DNA of 64,000 nucleotides from positions 12,854,155-12,918,154 of the forward strand of contig OW028573.1 of the NCBI GenBank assembly GCA_932294295.1. Direction: 5' to 3'. This DNA is from Alitta virens (Eukaryota > Annelida > Polychaeta > Phyllodocida > Nereididae). The notes beneath the pieces were generated by a model, which was not told the DNA's origin, searched no databases, and saw only the letters and a program-made list of their open reading frames with translations. The translations under genes were made by a program, and so were the position numbers. Below are positions 40,897 to 52,563 of this stretch, piece by piece; position 1 is the stretch's first letter; each line of letters opens with the position of its first letter.

Positions 40897-41370
40897 GGCC
40901 GCAAGTGCTGCCATTGACAGACATGTGTATTGTTATAGTTGGTTGCCGTACGTGCTTCCACTGACTAGTAAGGTTGTTAATACTATTATCAGATTAATAC
41001 TGATGCGGTATGTAAGTCAAGGCCGCAAGTGCTGCCTTTGGCTAAGGGTTTTGTCCTCTTACAAGATTTAGGGTGGGGGCCTAGCTCAGTGGTAGCACAC
41101 TGGGCTTTCTTCCACTGGGTCCCGGGTTCAATTCCCGGTCGAGCCAAAGTTGGATGGCTGTTTCATCCTTCGTCTCATTGCCATGGTCTCTACCTGCCCT
41201 AATTAGCCCATCAGGTGCAGAAATACAGGATGTAAAGCCCTAATCCACCACCACCACCACTCTTACAAGATTTTATTTATGTTCTTCACTTATTGGAGAC
41301 ATGGATGAATATACTGGTGAATGGCCGCAAGTGCTGCTGCTGCTGACTTTGATATGGCCGCAAGTGCTGC
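40897..41370 (+). repeat. Four dispersed copies of a 15-mer
   Basis: ggccgcaagtgctgc at 40897-40911, 41021-41035, 41333-41347 and 41356-41370, all in the same orientation, in otherwise unrelated DNA and on both sides of a SINE. Decayed minisatellite or protein-binding cluster. Confidence 0.8.
41070..41259 (+). repeat. tRNA-derived SINE with target duplication
   Basis: Complete but diverged (tagcacactgggctttcttcc in place of the usual anticodon region). Tail (CCA)n. ctcttacaagattt at 41056-41069 and 41260-41273. Confidence 0.93.
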
Positions 41371-41488
41371 TGCTGGCTTGGTACGGTTAACAACTCGAAG
41401 GCAAATTTATTGGGGTGGTGTTTCCAATGTTTGTTTTTGAAGAAATGTTTCCTTAGAAGGGGGAATCCATCTTAATCTATGTACAGTT

Positions 41489-42031
41489 TCAAATCATTTC
41501 CTCTAGTACTGCCGGTGTTCTTGGTAGTTGCAGATATGTGTCCGAGTCATAGATTCCAGATAGAATTTTGTAGGTCTCGATCATGTCCTCACGAAGTCTG
41601 TGGAAAACGAGTGTTGGTAGGTTGAGGTATTTTAGGCACCGTGTGTAGTCCCAGTCACATAGTCCATTGACTTGTTTTGTTGCATTACGTTGAACGCCTT
41701 CAATTTTCATTGTTTCTTTGGAGTGCAGGCTCCACACTGATTATCCATATTCTAGGTGGCTGCGTACTAGGGTAGTGTTTAGGGGTACAAAGATATCCTT
41801 GTCTAGATTTGAGATTGACTTTCTAATTATACCCATATTTTGTGATGCCTCTTTGATGATGGTGTTTATATGCTCTTCAAATTTTAGATGCTCATCGAAT
41901 GTCTTTCCCAGATTCTTCTCTTTGTCTACACGTTGTAGTTGTACTAGTGGTCTTGGTGGCAGTTGGTCGAATTGCTCTTCCAGCAATTTTGAAGTTGCTG
42001 CCTCCTTGTTTGGAAATACATCTGTTTGCAT
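41489..42031 (-). pseudogene. CR1/Jockey-like LINE reverse transcriptase C-terminal fragment
   Basis: Minus-strand text: EKNLGKTFDEHLKFEEHINT, IIRKSISNLDKDIFVPLNTT, LVRSHLEYG, stop, then SVWSLHSKETMKIEGVQRNA, LKYLNLPTLVFHRLREDMIE and TYKILSGIYD. This is the standard RT thumb/connection end of CR1-type LINEs. One in-frame stop (TGA region near 41740) joins the two frames. No 3' UTR seen. Confidence 0.85.
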
Positions 42032-42099
42032 TATTGGAGTCGAAGGCCAGTAGTCAAGTGCGGGACCATTTTTGGAGTTTGTCTAAACACTAAGGTGAT

Positions 42100-42575
42100 A
42101 GCGTACTGCTATTGTTCATGGAAAGGAAACAGTACATAGGAGATCAAGAACCTGAAAACTGCTTGTTCGGCCAATATTAGTACACAGATGACAGGAAGCA
42201 GCTCATTGTGTCACAGCTATGCAAACCAGACAGCACTTTGCGTCTGGATTTGGCAACGGTGGCTCTTGGAATGGGCCTAAATGCCCCCAGTATTCGTACA
42301 ATCATCCACCACAAGCCACCTACCTTTCTAAAGCAATATTTCCAAGAAATAGGGAGGGCTGGGCGTGATGGCCAACTATCCTCAGCAAAGCTATATTCCA
42401 GTAACAGATATTTGGCCTAACAGATCAGGAATGAAGAAGGAAATGATTGCATATTGTAAGCTGAATGACCAGTGCAGAAGACAGTTCATACTCAAATACT
42501 GACACCACTGACCCACTTACTGAACTCATAGCCAATTGTTGTGATGTCTGTGATGATGCTGCAAAATGAGATGCC
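42100..42575 (+). pseudogene. RecQ-like helicase C-terminal remnant
   Basis: At 42208-42420 helicase motifs V and VI are clear: [20 protein letters not shown] then [20 protein letters not shown]. Downstream the RecQ zinc-binding pattern survives in two frames: AYCKLNDQCRRQFILKY, then after a shift a TELIANCCDVCDDAAK block. Preceding frames are full of stops. Single-exon-like and decayed, so probably a copy of a repetitive RecQ-type gene. Confidence 0.75.
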
Positions 42576-42869
42576 CGGCAAGATCAAAATTTTGAGTTAT
42601 TCTGCTAAATCAGCTACATTGTGATATACTTTTGTCATTGCCACCTATACTCTTTTTTTTATGTCTGATAACCTGAAATCACAATTGTCTGTAAATTTTT
42701 GTTCAAATGTATCGTTATCTACAATATATAATAGTGTAAGGGTGGAAGAACTGCTGAATTTTTGTCAGAAAAGGCTCATAAACCACGGAGTTTGGACCTG
42801 TTAAAAATAAACAATGCATAGGTTGGGTCCTAGAAGAATATATGTATATAGATTTCATGGATAATAAAT

Positions 42870-42971
42870 CCTTCGTCTCCTTGCCATGGTCTCTGCCTGT
42901 CCTAATTAGCCCAACTGGTGCAGAAATACAGGACGTAAAGCCCTAATCACACACACACACGCACACGCGCA

Positions 42972-43001
<30 letters not shown>
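42870..43001 (+). repeat. 5'-truncated SINE with long CA tail and target duplication
   Basis: Starts at ccttcgtctccttgccatgg and ends in about 50 bp of (CA)n with some CG. catggataataaat at 42856-42869 and 43002-43015. Confidence 0.93.
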
Positions 43002-43003
<2 letters not shown>

Positions 43004-43015
43004 TGGATAATAAAT

Positions 43016-44265
43016 GAAATTTTCCTCCATTATTTTATGATTATAATTAGGTTTATCTACACACTACAAACCCAGCAAGAGACGCTGAATGCCCTATCTA
43101 GGTCACTGTGCCATAAGACAGGCAGCAGCAGTACGACTGACCTATTTGTATGTAAAATGCCCTTATTCTTAAAGCTAAATATGTTAACTGTTATCAGAAC
43201 ATTTCTTTGTAGTTCTAATTGTTCAGGGCGTCTCCAACTCCAGCCAGCATCCCTTGAGCATCAACAACGTTATTTCAATTGGTATAACCATGGAATTTAA
43301 CAAACGAAATGATTCTTCCAGCTATGCTCATATGAATCAGTATTGCACACAAAGGAAAAACTTACCTGCCAAATTTGCAGCTGGTGTTGGTACATTTAGT
43401 AGTACTATCATTCCCCCTTCAATTTACTAGACCAATCCTCCCCCATAGGGAAAATACTTGTTTTTTAGTTGATTATTTAATTGCTAAGAGCTACCATGAA
43501 TGAATACTTGAGTTTTAACATTAAAATTGTTTGGTGGGAATAAACTATTGGGTTGAATAGAGTTAAACTGAAATGCTAGAGCTTTGCATGATATTTTAGA
43601 TGGAACACGTTACATTTTCTAATTGTAAACAATAAACAACATAATCTTAGATATGATAAAAACAAACTATTTTCTGTTACTATCTATTAATCAGTTTATC
43701 AATGAAGCTTTTCCCAACAACATAACCGTAATGTTGGCATAACATCTTCATATGGTTTAGTTGCTAATTATGTTGGAGTTAGATGTTCTGGAAACTTAGA
43801 TTTTTAATTGATGTTAATCTTCAATTCTAATATGAATGTTTGCCAATCAGCATTTGTAGGGGAGAATTTCAAATCATAACTGAGGAAATCTCTATGATGG
43901 AAAGAAAAATTACCAGTTATGGTATATGGGAATTACATTCAAGACAAAGCTCTTTTGTTTGTGATTTACTAGATATTTTATATTTCATGGCGAAAAAACT
44001 AAACAACAAAGCATATGCCTTATAATGTTATTGTTTATTCACAAACATGATAATACTGATAATTTAGCAATTTCTTCAACAAATTTATTCATTCTCATCA
44101 GTGTCAGGGCCAGCTTCTTTTCCTTAAAAAAAAGATTTGCAGAGAATTACAATAGCATCACAACTGCACCTATGTACACATCAAACTCCAAAAAATGTGA
44201 CACCTAAATGCTAGAAAAATAAAGCCTTTACAGCTGAATACCAGAAACAACAGCCTTGACAAAAG
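43016..44265. other. No gene recognised
   Basis: Frames at 43037-43300, 43840-44025 and 44025-44207 carry no family motif. The region lies 3' of the minus-strand gene ending at 44266. Confidence 0.4.
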
Positions 44266-46633
44266 TTAGTCAGGCCTTAAAAGCAAATAATGTAAATAAT
44301 TAATGTTACTCATTTCTTCTTCCATCCTATTGAAATTTATAATTTTTCTATAACATGTCTCCGCTAACCCTGTGAATGGAATTTTAAGATTCGACAAATC
44401 TACACTTTCGTCCAGTGTAAATTCTTGGCCTTCGTCATTGATCACAGAATTTCTGAAAAGGAAGTAAAATGTTTTTACAATTAAAAGAATACACAAATCA
44501 TAACACAGCATACGACAGAATATCAAATTTCAATTCAATTCTATCTTACTAGGGAATTGTGAAAAAATATCAGGCCAATGAGCAGATGACATAGGGGTCG
44601 AACCAACCATTGTAATACTAGCGTCCCCCAGGAAGTACTTTTCTAATTTTTTTTTATCCAAAATGTCAATCAAAGCCAGATAAATAATGTAAAGAAACAC
44701 TCATTATCGCATAAATGACACTTTATAGCCAGCTGTAAATTGGGCTTCAAAATGACGGTTTCTGTCAAAATTTAACAATAGAAACATGAATTTAGCGAGT
44801 TTTTTTTTTCTTCATATCAACTGGCTTCAACTGCTATATCTTTCATAATAAGGGAAGCCATATACATTTTCCCAAGAAAAGTCACAGGAAAAATGGTTTT
44901 GTGTTGTTACCATAAAATTGATTGTATCTAGTTCCAACGTTTCAAAATTGCAGAAGACCAAAAAAACATTTTACAAAAATGTTACATGTTTTTATAGCCT
45001 GATAAACCTTTCCACGTCATTATTACTGTCCCATTATAGGATGCCTCAGCCATAGCTACTAAAATGTACTCTCCATACAGTTCATATATACCTTCCACAT
45101 TTTGACATTGTGAAAATGCCATTTATCTATGACTAGCACCCTGATGTGAGTCTTAATAGACCCAGTTTGTGACTTACCCTCCATCTCTCCCTATGATCCT
45201 TAAAACTACCTCCATCAGGTCATCCTGAATCTGAAATGTATAAATTAACTGTAAAACGTCAATGTCCCATTAAATTCTGTCACTCTATGTTGGGACTGAA
45301 TCTAGTGAATACTTGAGTGAAGTGATACTGATAAAATTGTCATCCTATCCTAGTTCCTAGACATATATTTCAAATAGTAAAATCTCATCCAAACAATATC
45401 CAGCTGGGTTGCTGCTCATGAAGTGTGCCCAGGCCTTGGATTGAACCTAGATCTTAAGAGGAGCAGGCAAGCATCTTACCATTAGACCACCCAGCTGCTT
45501 GAGCAAGCTAGCATATTGTGCTTTACTTATTTTGCTATATTTTTTCGAAAAATCATCAGATATCTGCACCAACTACGTACAATCATAATAAAAACTTATT
45601 TGAGTGAGCATGGGCAGTCCATTTTCTGGTTTGAATTGCGGTTATAGTTTTGCTCATCTTCCAAATGATTTATCCACACCAAATATCTCCATCCAAAAAG
45701 TCATAATGATTGAAATATGCCTGAAGTTTCAGTTTCCTAATAAAATGGCACTTCGTGTATCAGGGAGGAACATGAATTGAAAGGACGGAGCTTGTCGTAC
45801 TACAGAAATTATTAAAACTGGGGCATACTAACATACGTACCTCAACACTAGAGCTAGGAGTGGAGCTGATCCTCCCCTGATCGTCAACATAAGCCGAAAT
45901 GAAGAGTACCCTCGAACCAGCTGATATTTCCAGAACCTCCACATTGTTGTTGTCCCAAATACTTAATGTTGATTTTTCGGTTTTGCTGGTCCTGAAGTTT
46001 GAGAACCTTTTTTTTCGGCTCTACAGACATCTAAAAAGACACAATATTTGAAAACCTATACAATCGGATCAAGTATGTCAATATTATAATTTTATTGGTA
46101 GCTATATCCTTGATATCTAACTTCTTTTAGGACAACTATTAGTTATAAAAAAATCGCTTTTCCTATTAATACTACTTAGGGAAAGCTTACTCCTTCAAGG
46201 GTTTCCTCAAGGGAAACTCTTTTCCTCTTTGAAACAGTTATGTCCCCAAATGATATAATTTCCGGGCACACGAAACTGTTTACGACACTTTGGTCACAAT
46301 AGAAGTCAATGATATCAGTGTACACCTACAAAGAAAAGCATGTTAATGACATTTTTTATGAATATGACTTTATCTTAACTAGATTAATCCCTATCAGTGT
46401 CCCCACGATAGCGAAGGGATACATTCTTAGTGGGGCTCCTCACATTATTTATAAAATGTTCTGTAATCTTAATTATATAATTTATGTTATAATAAATGTG
46501 AAATAGAAGTAATGAATCTGAACCTGAATCTTGTAGAATCATGCATTTTAAATTATGCATTAATTACATTGCATTACTTCTTTGTCTTCACGATCTTCTT
46601 TTCGCTGTCCAACTGGACGCCACAAGCAAAACT
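44266..46633 (-). CDS. Unidentified gene, five 3' exons
   Basis: Model on minus: 46633-46578, 46325-46191, 46020-45841, 45230-45178, 44452-44266 (stop). All junctions are GT-AG and phases agree (0, 0, 0, 2), giving about 203 residues. Sequence blocks: FCLWRPVGQRKEDREDKE; VYTDIIDFYCDQSVVNSFV then KRKRVSLEETLEG; SRKKRFSNFR then WDNNNVEVLEISAGSRVLFI; IQDDLMEVVLRIIGRDGG; VINDEGQEFTLDESVDLSNL. It has basic patches in the middle (possible nuclear localisation: KRKR, SRKKR), no membrane segment, and a mixed alpha/beta look. I do not recognise the family. The 5' end is missing; the exon at 57100-56804 is a phase-compatible candidate first exon. Confidence 0.6.
45415..45500 (-). repeat. tRNA-like SINE head
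   Basis: On the minus strand an A-box-like gtggtctaatggtaag and a B-box-like ggttcaatcc are spaced as in a tRNA. The anticodon stem is imperfect and it lies in an intron of the unidentified gene. It differs from the main SINE family and is a degraded tRNA-derived repeat rather than a working tRNA. Confidence 0.45.
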
Positions 46634-46859
46634 CTGAAAGTCAAGGCATCCAATAAGCGGCATCGTAGTTAGCCGCGCGCATGCGCGAAAAATGATGACG
46701 CGGACATTTGTCGGGATAAACAAACACACGTGGATGGAAGCATTGAACGTATGTGTGAGCAGAAAATATACTAGATCTTCTTTGTTCTGAGGAAGTTTTC
46801 AACTTTTGATACATGTAATCGAAGATGAGGATTTTGGCTTTCACACACATGTAGTGAAG

Positions 46860-48384
46860 ATGAGGATATGTGCCTTCACTCACTGCTCTAAGAGTACATA
46901 CACTTTGAACAGGTGGCGAAAGCAACTGTGCAGCCAACACAATCAGCGTCATGGGATGTGCTCTTGTGCTGCCCCATTTTCTCTTTTCCCTTTCCCGACC
47001 GAAAAAAAAAACCCAAACCCAACCATCAACCTTGGTCACAGAGGTACAACTCAAGTACAGTTTATATATATTATTTATGAAATTGTGTAAATCAAGTATT
47101 GTGTTTTACTAGATTATTTATATTCTCTGTTTTTATGCATGTATGTATGGTTGGTGTATTTAGTATATTATTCAAATTTCAGATAATCTACCATCCTCTA
47201 GAAAGCCGCCAAAGGAGAGGTCTCTTTCGCGAAGTGCTAGCGCCACCAAGCAATTGGCTTGTGAGCTCCCTGAGGATGATGGTCCGTCAACGGGACACGA
47301 TCACTGCTACAGTTACCGGTGTAATTGTTCCACAAAATGTGACTGTGTTGGATGTGCTACTAAGGATGCCACTGTGAAGGAATTACAGTTTCGCTATGAT
47401 GAGTTGAAAGAAAGCAGTGCAAAGGAAGACCTGGGCCTGTCTACAAAATCAGAGAATGTGAGTGGCAGATATCTAAAATCTGATGAAAAAGTCAACACAT
47501 ACACGGGACTGCCTTCTCTAAGTGCCTTTGATGATCTTGTCCAACTCATCAACCCAGTGGCATCCAATATGCAGTACTGGCGAGGCAGCCAAAAATATAT
47601 TCCACGACAAGAAATTCTACAGTCCAAGTCTGGGCCAGCAAGAAAACTGTCTGTACGAGAAGAACTGGTGATGGTTTTGATGAAGCTAAGGCTTGGGCTG
47701 ATAAATGAGTTGCTGGGTGATATGTTTGGTGTTTCCTCATCATCAGTGTCACAGATATTCAATACTTATGCTCGAATGTTGTCAAAAGTAGTGAAACCAC
47801 TCATCTTTTGGCCTCCTAAAGAAAGGATTCATGAACATCTGCCCAAGGACATGGAGAAGTATTCTAACCTTAGAGTCACAATAGACTGCACTGAAGTATT
47901 CATTGAGAGGCCTCGACATCTTGACCTACAAGCACAGACATGGTCTGACTATAAAAAGCACAACACCGTCAAGGTATTGATTGGTATTTCTCCGAATGGT
48001 GCCATTACTTTTCTTTCCAAAGCCTGGGGAGGGAGAACTTCGGACAAAAAGATTACCTGTGACAGTGGATTTTTGGATCTTTTGGATCACGGAGACTTAG
48101 TTATGGCTGACTGAGGATTTCCAATTCAAGAGGACTTGCTGTTGCGTGGTGCAAAGCTTCTTATTCCACCTCCAAGTTCAGGTATGGATCAGATGATACG
48201 TTCCCAAGTTCAGAAAACCAAAGCAGTGGCAAACGCCAGGATTCATGTTGAACGTGCCATAGGCCGAATGAAGAGGTACTCAATATTGACTGGAACATTA
48301 CCAATCTCTTTAGTACCTTTAGTTGATGACATTTTCACAGTTTGTGCTGCCCTTTGCAACTTGCATCCCCCTTTAGTCAATTGA
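46860..48384 (+). pseudogene. ISL2EU-like transposase: THAP-like finger plus DDE domain, one in-frame stop
   Basis: Exon 1 (from ATG 46860) has a THAP-like C-x4-C start, ICAFTHCSKSTYTLNRWRK, and a second Cys/His part followed by PFSLFPFPTEKK. An intron probably ends at 47182 (tttcag). Exon 2 reads a Ser/Lys linker, a Cys-rich CNCSTKCDCVGC block, a helical KELQFRYDELKESS region, then a helix-turn-helix-like segment (RLGLINELLGDMFGVSSSSV) and the DDE_Tnp_4-type nuclease. First Asp in VTIDCTEVFIERP; second in LVMAD at 48109-48111; Glu in IHVERAIGRMKRY. The codon after the second Asp is TGA (48112-48114) where relatives have Arg; the frame stays open after it to 48384. A single C-to-T change (CGA to TGA) explains it. 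Confidence 0.8.
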
Positions 48385-49711
48385 TTAGACATTTGAGTCC
48401 TATTGCAAATTTTTGTGAATTAATAACTTTAATTATGGCTTAACTATTACTGTAGATATTATGATTCTGTAGTATGAAACAACAATAACAAATTGATGAT
48501 AGGTTACAAAACTATTGAGTTCTGATAATTATAATTGAATTTTGCTTTGTTAGGCAAATTAGGGCATAGCGATTACATTGTATTGTATGATTCTCTGTTA
48601 TGATGTTGTAATCTTACTTAATTCTGATAATTGAGTGCATGAAAGTATTCTATTACATTTATGTAACATTAAGCTTCAAAGTGCAGAAATTATTCATGTG
48701 AATTTTTCACAATTGTGAACATAGGAAGGGATTTTGACAGTTAATATTACGAGACGTAAAGAACTTGTAGTAAGTTAACATAACCTAAATTGTATGTTTG
48801 CCACTAATAGTTCTGGAAAGGCAGGAAAGAGAGATGTGAATAAAAACGTGTTATTCCACTGACATAGAGTTGGCAGGATAAGATGTGTAAGACTTGTGTT
48901 GATCTGACATTATAAGAATAAATTCAGTGGAAGGTGGATTGAGTACCTCACCTCATATATCAAGAGTTGAGATGATTTATGTGTGTAACTGCTTTTTGAC
49001 ATCACAAAATAGCTCTATAGAATGAGTTCGAAAATGACAGATTAAAAAAAGTGCATTTAAACTTTACATTACCTTGTCCTTGAGTAGACATGTTGAAAGA
49101 TTGCTTGTGAGCAATCAGAGACTAAAGTGGTCACCATTCTTGGACCTGACTAGGGTATTCCTTGGTCATTGGTTCCGGTGTCAGGTTTATAATACTTACA
49201 TGTAATTGTGCAATTATATAAATGACACGATAGAAGGATCAAATACAGATGACTGCTTGCAGTACAGTGATTATCACTAGTACTGGGAACGTAATAATCC
49301 CTGGTCAAGCTTAGGCACCTGGATAGAACCAGGTGGGATTAATTAATTAGACAATTAATTGTCTCACCATATATATTTTACCTAATTTATGTACACTATT
49401 TACATATCAGTATGATTGCCTATGAATGAACAAGATATAACTCCAAATGGACAATAGTATGATTTATATGAATATAATTCACAGAAACATCAAATTTCCA
49501 GCAACATTGATTGAATAATGTAACAAATTTAATTACAGATTCTTTTAGTGCAAGAGATAGATACACATTGAGTTTAAAAAATTTCTGTAATGATTTCCAT
49601 ATCACCTTTAGCAAAATCTTAGCCAGATTAGCAGATAGACTTGTGAAATACATAAATGTGCATAGCAGAAACTGTATACCAAAGCCGTCATCAGGTTATC
49701 TTTAAGGTTAA
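48385..49711. other. Non-coding spacer between the two transposon genes
   Basis: AT-rich, no coding block; must contain both 3' ends. A palindrome-like taattaattagacaattaat occurs at 49341-49360. Confidence 0.5.
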
Positions 49712-52422
49712 TCAAACACAATTTTTAGATTTTATAAAGTCAATCATGTGGTTTAAAAAGAATGTGTCACAAGCTGAAACCAGACTCTGCCACCAAGAGT
49801 CATCAAACTTGATTCGGACTGTGAGCGATCCTTGTCTGGAGTAGATGAAAAGGTCGCACCACTTTCTGCCTGTGGCACCCATCTGGGTGATGACTTGGCT
49901 GTAATAAGGATGCTCTTTCTTCAGAATGTGACGTCCATCCACAGTCACAATGTAAGCAGGTGGCTCTTTACTTGGATCAGCATGAGCCAAGGTTAGCAGA
50001 CATTTTATTTCAAGTAATCCCTGGCCACAGCAGGAACAGTTCACCAAAGCATCAGGGCTGGCACTTATGTACCCATGATGCTGCACAACAAACATGCCAC
50101 ATTCCTGTACCTCTAAATGCTGATGTGCACCCTTGTTCATCTGGTAATATGTGTGCCTGGCTTCTGTTTCCATGGACTGTCCATACTTAATTGCAGGTAC
50201 ATGGCTCAAGTCATTTACTGCTTCAGAGCAGAGCTTCTGCAGCAAATTGAAACAATCCAGTCTCTTAGGGGCACAGCGTTCCATGTGGCGTACCTTTGTC
50301 AAGACGGAGTGGATGTTCGATGCTGATATGCGTCCAACTTTCTGATTGTACCATTCACTGTTGGAACCTTGACCTCTGGTAAGATGTTCAATTCCCGATA
50401 CCTGGGTTTCAGAAAATACCCAGGAAGTGCAGCCCTGCTGTATTAGATGTGGAACTGGTGGTGGTAGATTTTCCAAGACTACCTCAACTTCAGAGTAGAC
50501 ATTCACATCATCTTGTGGTGGAGGCAAATGTTGATTAGGGAGGTCGACATATTCAAAAATACATGCGGAAGGGCAGCTGCCATAGAGCGCATTGGTCAGT
50601 GTCTGAATGCTTGGCTGTGGAGCTTGGCTTGGCTGGAAGTTCTTTCGTACTGCATTGTTTATAGCAGTTTTGTCACCTGCAAGGAAATAAATCGGAGTAA
50701 ACTAAATGTTTGCACAAACACTTTTATCTTCTCTGAATGACTGGATCAACAGCATCCACTCCTGATTTTAAAGCAGTGACAGACCAAAAAACAACAACAT
50801 TGTATTGAGTGCTTAAGCCTTCTTCTTTCATAGGGATAGATCTAACTTTTAATCAATGTACTTGCCCCCTTTTCCATAGTGAGGTTTTCTCCACTCCAGC
50901 TCGGAAACTGGTTGCAGGTCCAACACCTTTCCTTTGGCGCCAAATTCGTTCCAGGTACATGGCCTTGATGTACACGACTTGTTGGTGATGCCACTTTTCC
51001 AGGCCCAGTCTATCTTAAATAAGACAGCTGCCACATGGTTACAGGTTGAACCCAGCCTGTAAAAAGAAAACCAAATTATCAATAGACTAAACATTTAAGT
51101 ATGTTTGTCAATGAAATACAAGCCATATAAATGAAAATATATTGCTACAATTAAGATATGAGTTACTGCTACAGGTTACTTAAGCAGCTAATGGTAGTTC
51201 ATTTACCTCTCTGAGCCTTCCTTGTAGATGCTGAGTAATCAAAGAAACCAGACTGTAAATATTTACCACTGTTGAGACTTGTGTAGTTATGAGTCAATTC
51301 ATTCTGTGGGACAAACCACAAACAGAAAACAATGAAACATTAACAGAAAACAATGAAACATTATCAGAAAACAAATAACAAACATTACATAGAAGAAATA
51401 AACCCAAACTTAATTTTGAATACAAAAAATTATATATAATAATATATTATCTTACCCAGCAAAACAAGTGCAGTAGCTGCTCCTAATGGAACCAGTGTAC
51501 TTCTCAACTGCTATCCAGACTCGGTGTGGGATGTTGCTGATTTTCTGGGATGGGATTGACTTTGACCTCAGCAGACATACAGGAGAGTCATCACCAAGGG
51601 GATGATAGAACACCTGGTCTAGCCATTTGCTATCAAAATATGAGTAGGCTTTTCCCTCCTTGTAATCACTTAACAGGCGCTTGGTCAGGGGTGCAGTCTG
51701 AAATGCACTGAGTAGATACTCGGCAATATCCAGGTCCATTGTCGGTGGCCACTTTGACACACCATCCTGGTGACAAGAAAATAAACAGTTAACATGGATA
51801 CAACACATTTTGACTTCTCATAGATATTCAAAACTGCGAACCAATGCACAAGAAATTAAACATGCACAATACTTCTTAAAAAATTTGACATCTCACCTGT
51901 TCTGACACCCATCCTGACTTCAGATCCATTGGGTCTGAAATGGTGATAGTCTTCTGCCCACACACAAATGTTAGGAGTGAGCTATAGTCCTCTAACCTGG
52001 CTGCATCTTTCTGTTCATCAGTGGATTCCAAAGGTCTTCCCTCCTTCAAAAAATTGATGATTGATTAATTTAAATTCTGATAAAAAAAAATGTGCAGTAA
52101 CAATTCATAAATGTCTGCCTATATCATTACAGACATAATGTATTATATAAATTCACTACCTAGTATTTACTTATAATAAATTAATAACAGTGTGATGAAT
52201 TAATCCACTATAAATCGAGTTGCACAAATTTTACACCTCCTTGTAATATTAGTAAACAATCTTTTAGGCCGTCCCTACCTTGTATGCAGCGAAGGCCAAC
52301 GCACACAGCTCATCCTTCTTTGAAGATGTCTTCAGAGCCCGTTTTTTAAGAAAACTCTTCAGTTCAGGCACCTTCCACCGTTTGAAATCATCAAAACACA
52401 GTTCTTCTTCCTTTTCACTCAT
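49712..52422 (-). CDS. Transposon SAP - SWIM zinc finger - YqaJ nuclease gene
   Basis: Model on minus: exon 1 52422-52279 (SAP-like: WKVPELKSFLKKRALKTSSK), exon 2 52043-51897, exon 3 51766-51456 (ends YCTCFAG), exon 4 from 51059 (STCNHVAAVLFKI), exon 5 50677-49712. Exons 3 and 4 together make a SWIM finger CxC...CxH. Exon 5 is a YqaJ/lambda-exonuclease-like fold: GSNSEWYNQKVGRISASNIH, KYGQSMETEARHTYY, ISASPDALVNC and LLEIKCLL (the D...ExK-type active site). Exons 1-4 splice in phase. From exon 4 the frame meets TAA at 50851-50849 and no donor cleanly reaches exon 5, so either a short exon was missed or the gene is broken there. The SWIM and SAP parts suggest DNA binding and the YqaJ part a nuclease for transposition or repair. 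Confidence 0.75.
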
Positions 52423-52563
52423 ATCGAGCTGTGTAGATAATGTAAGTACGACTATAAAACAGCGGACTTGTGAGCGATAATTGAGGGCTGTAGAATACCT
52501 GCTGTCTGCCGTGGTTTGTTTATCCCGCGACGCTAGAGGCCCGGATTAACTACGATCTCGCTT

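Larger units (their letters stand above)
46655..52563 (+). mobile_element. ISL2EU-like DNA transposon (PIF/Harbinger-related), 5.9 kb
   Basis: Terminal inverted repeats: left aagcggcatcgtagttag, right (complement) aagcgagatcgtagttaa. Similarity continues inward to a shared gggataaacaaac (46713-46725 and 52517-52529). AT at both flanks may be a 2-bp target duplication. It contains two convergent genes, a THAP-like/DDE transposase (+) and a SAP-SWIM-YqaJ nuclease (-), with about 1.3 kb of non-coding DNA between them. Pairing of this transposase type with a YqaJ-nuclease gene is, as I recall, the hallmark of the ISL2EU group. It lies in an intron of the minus-strand unidentified gene. Confidence 0.8.

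Noticed and set aside
47099..47377. 92-codon plus frame over the transposase exon 2 start
   Set aside because: Out of frame with the DDE domain and starts in the intron.
49960..50345. Plus-strand frames opposite the YqaJ exon
   Set aside because: Antisense shadows of the nuclease coding exon.
49712..52422. SWIM-domain gene as ZSWIM6, which (from memory) lies next to SMIM15 in human
   Set aside because: It is inside transposon inverted repeats, is fused to a YqaJ nuclease, and lacks the ZSWIM architecture, so the neighbourhood is coincidence.
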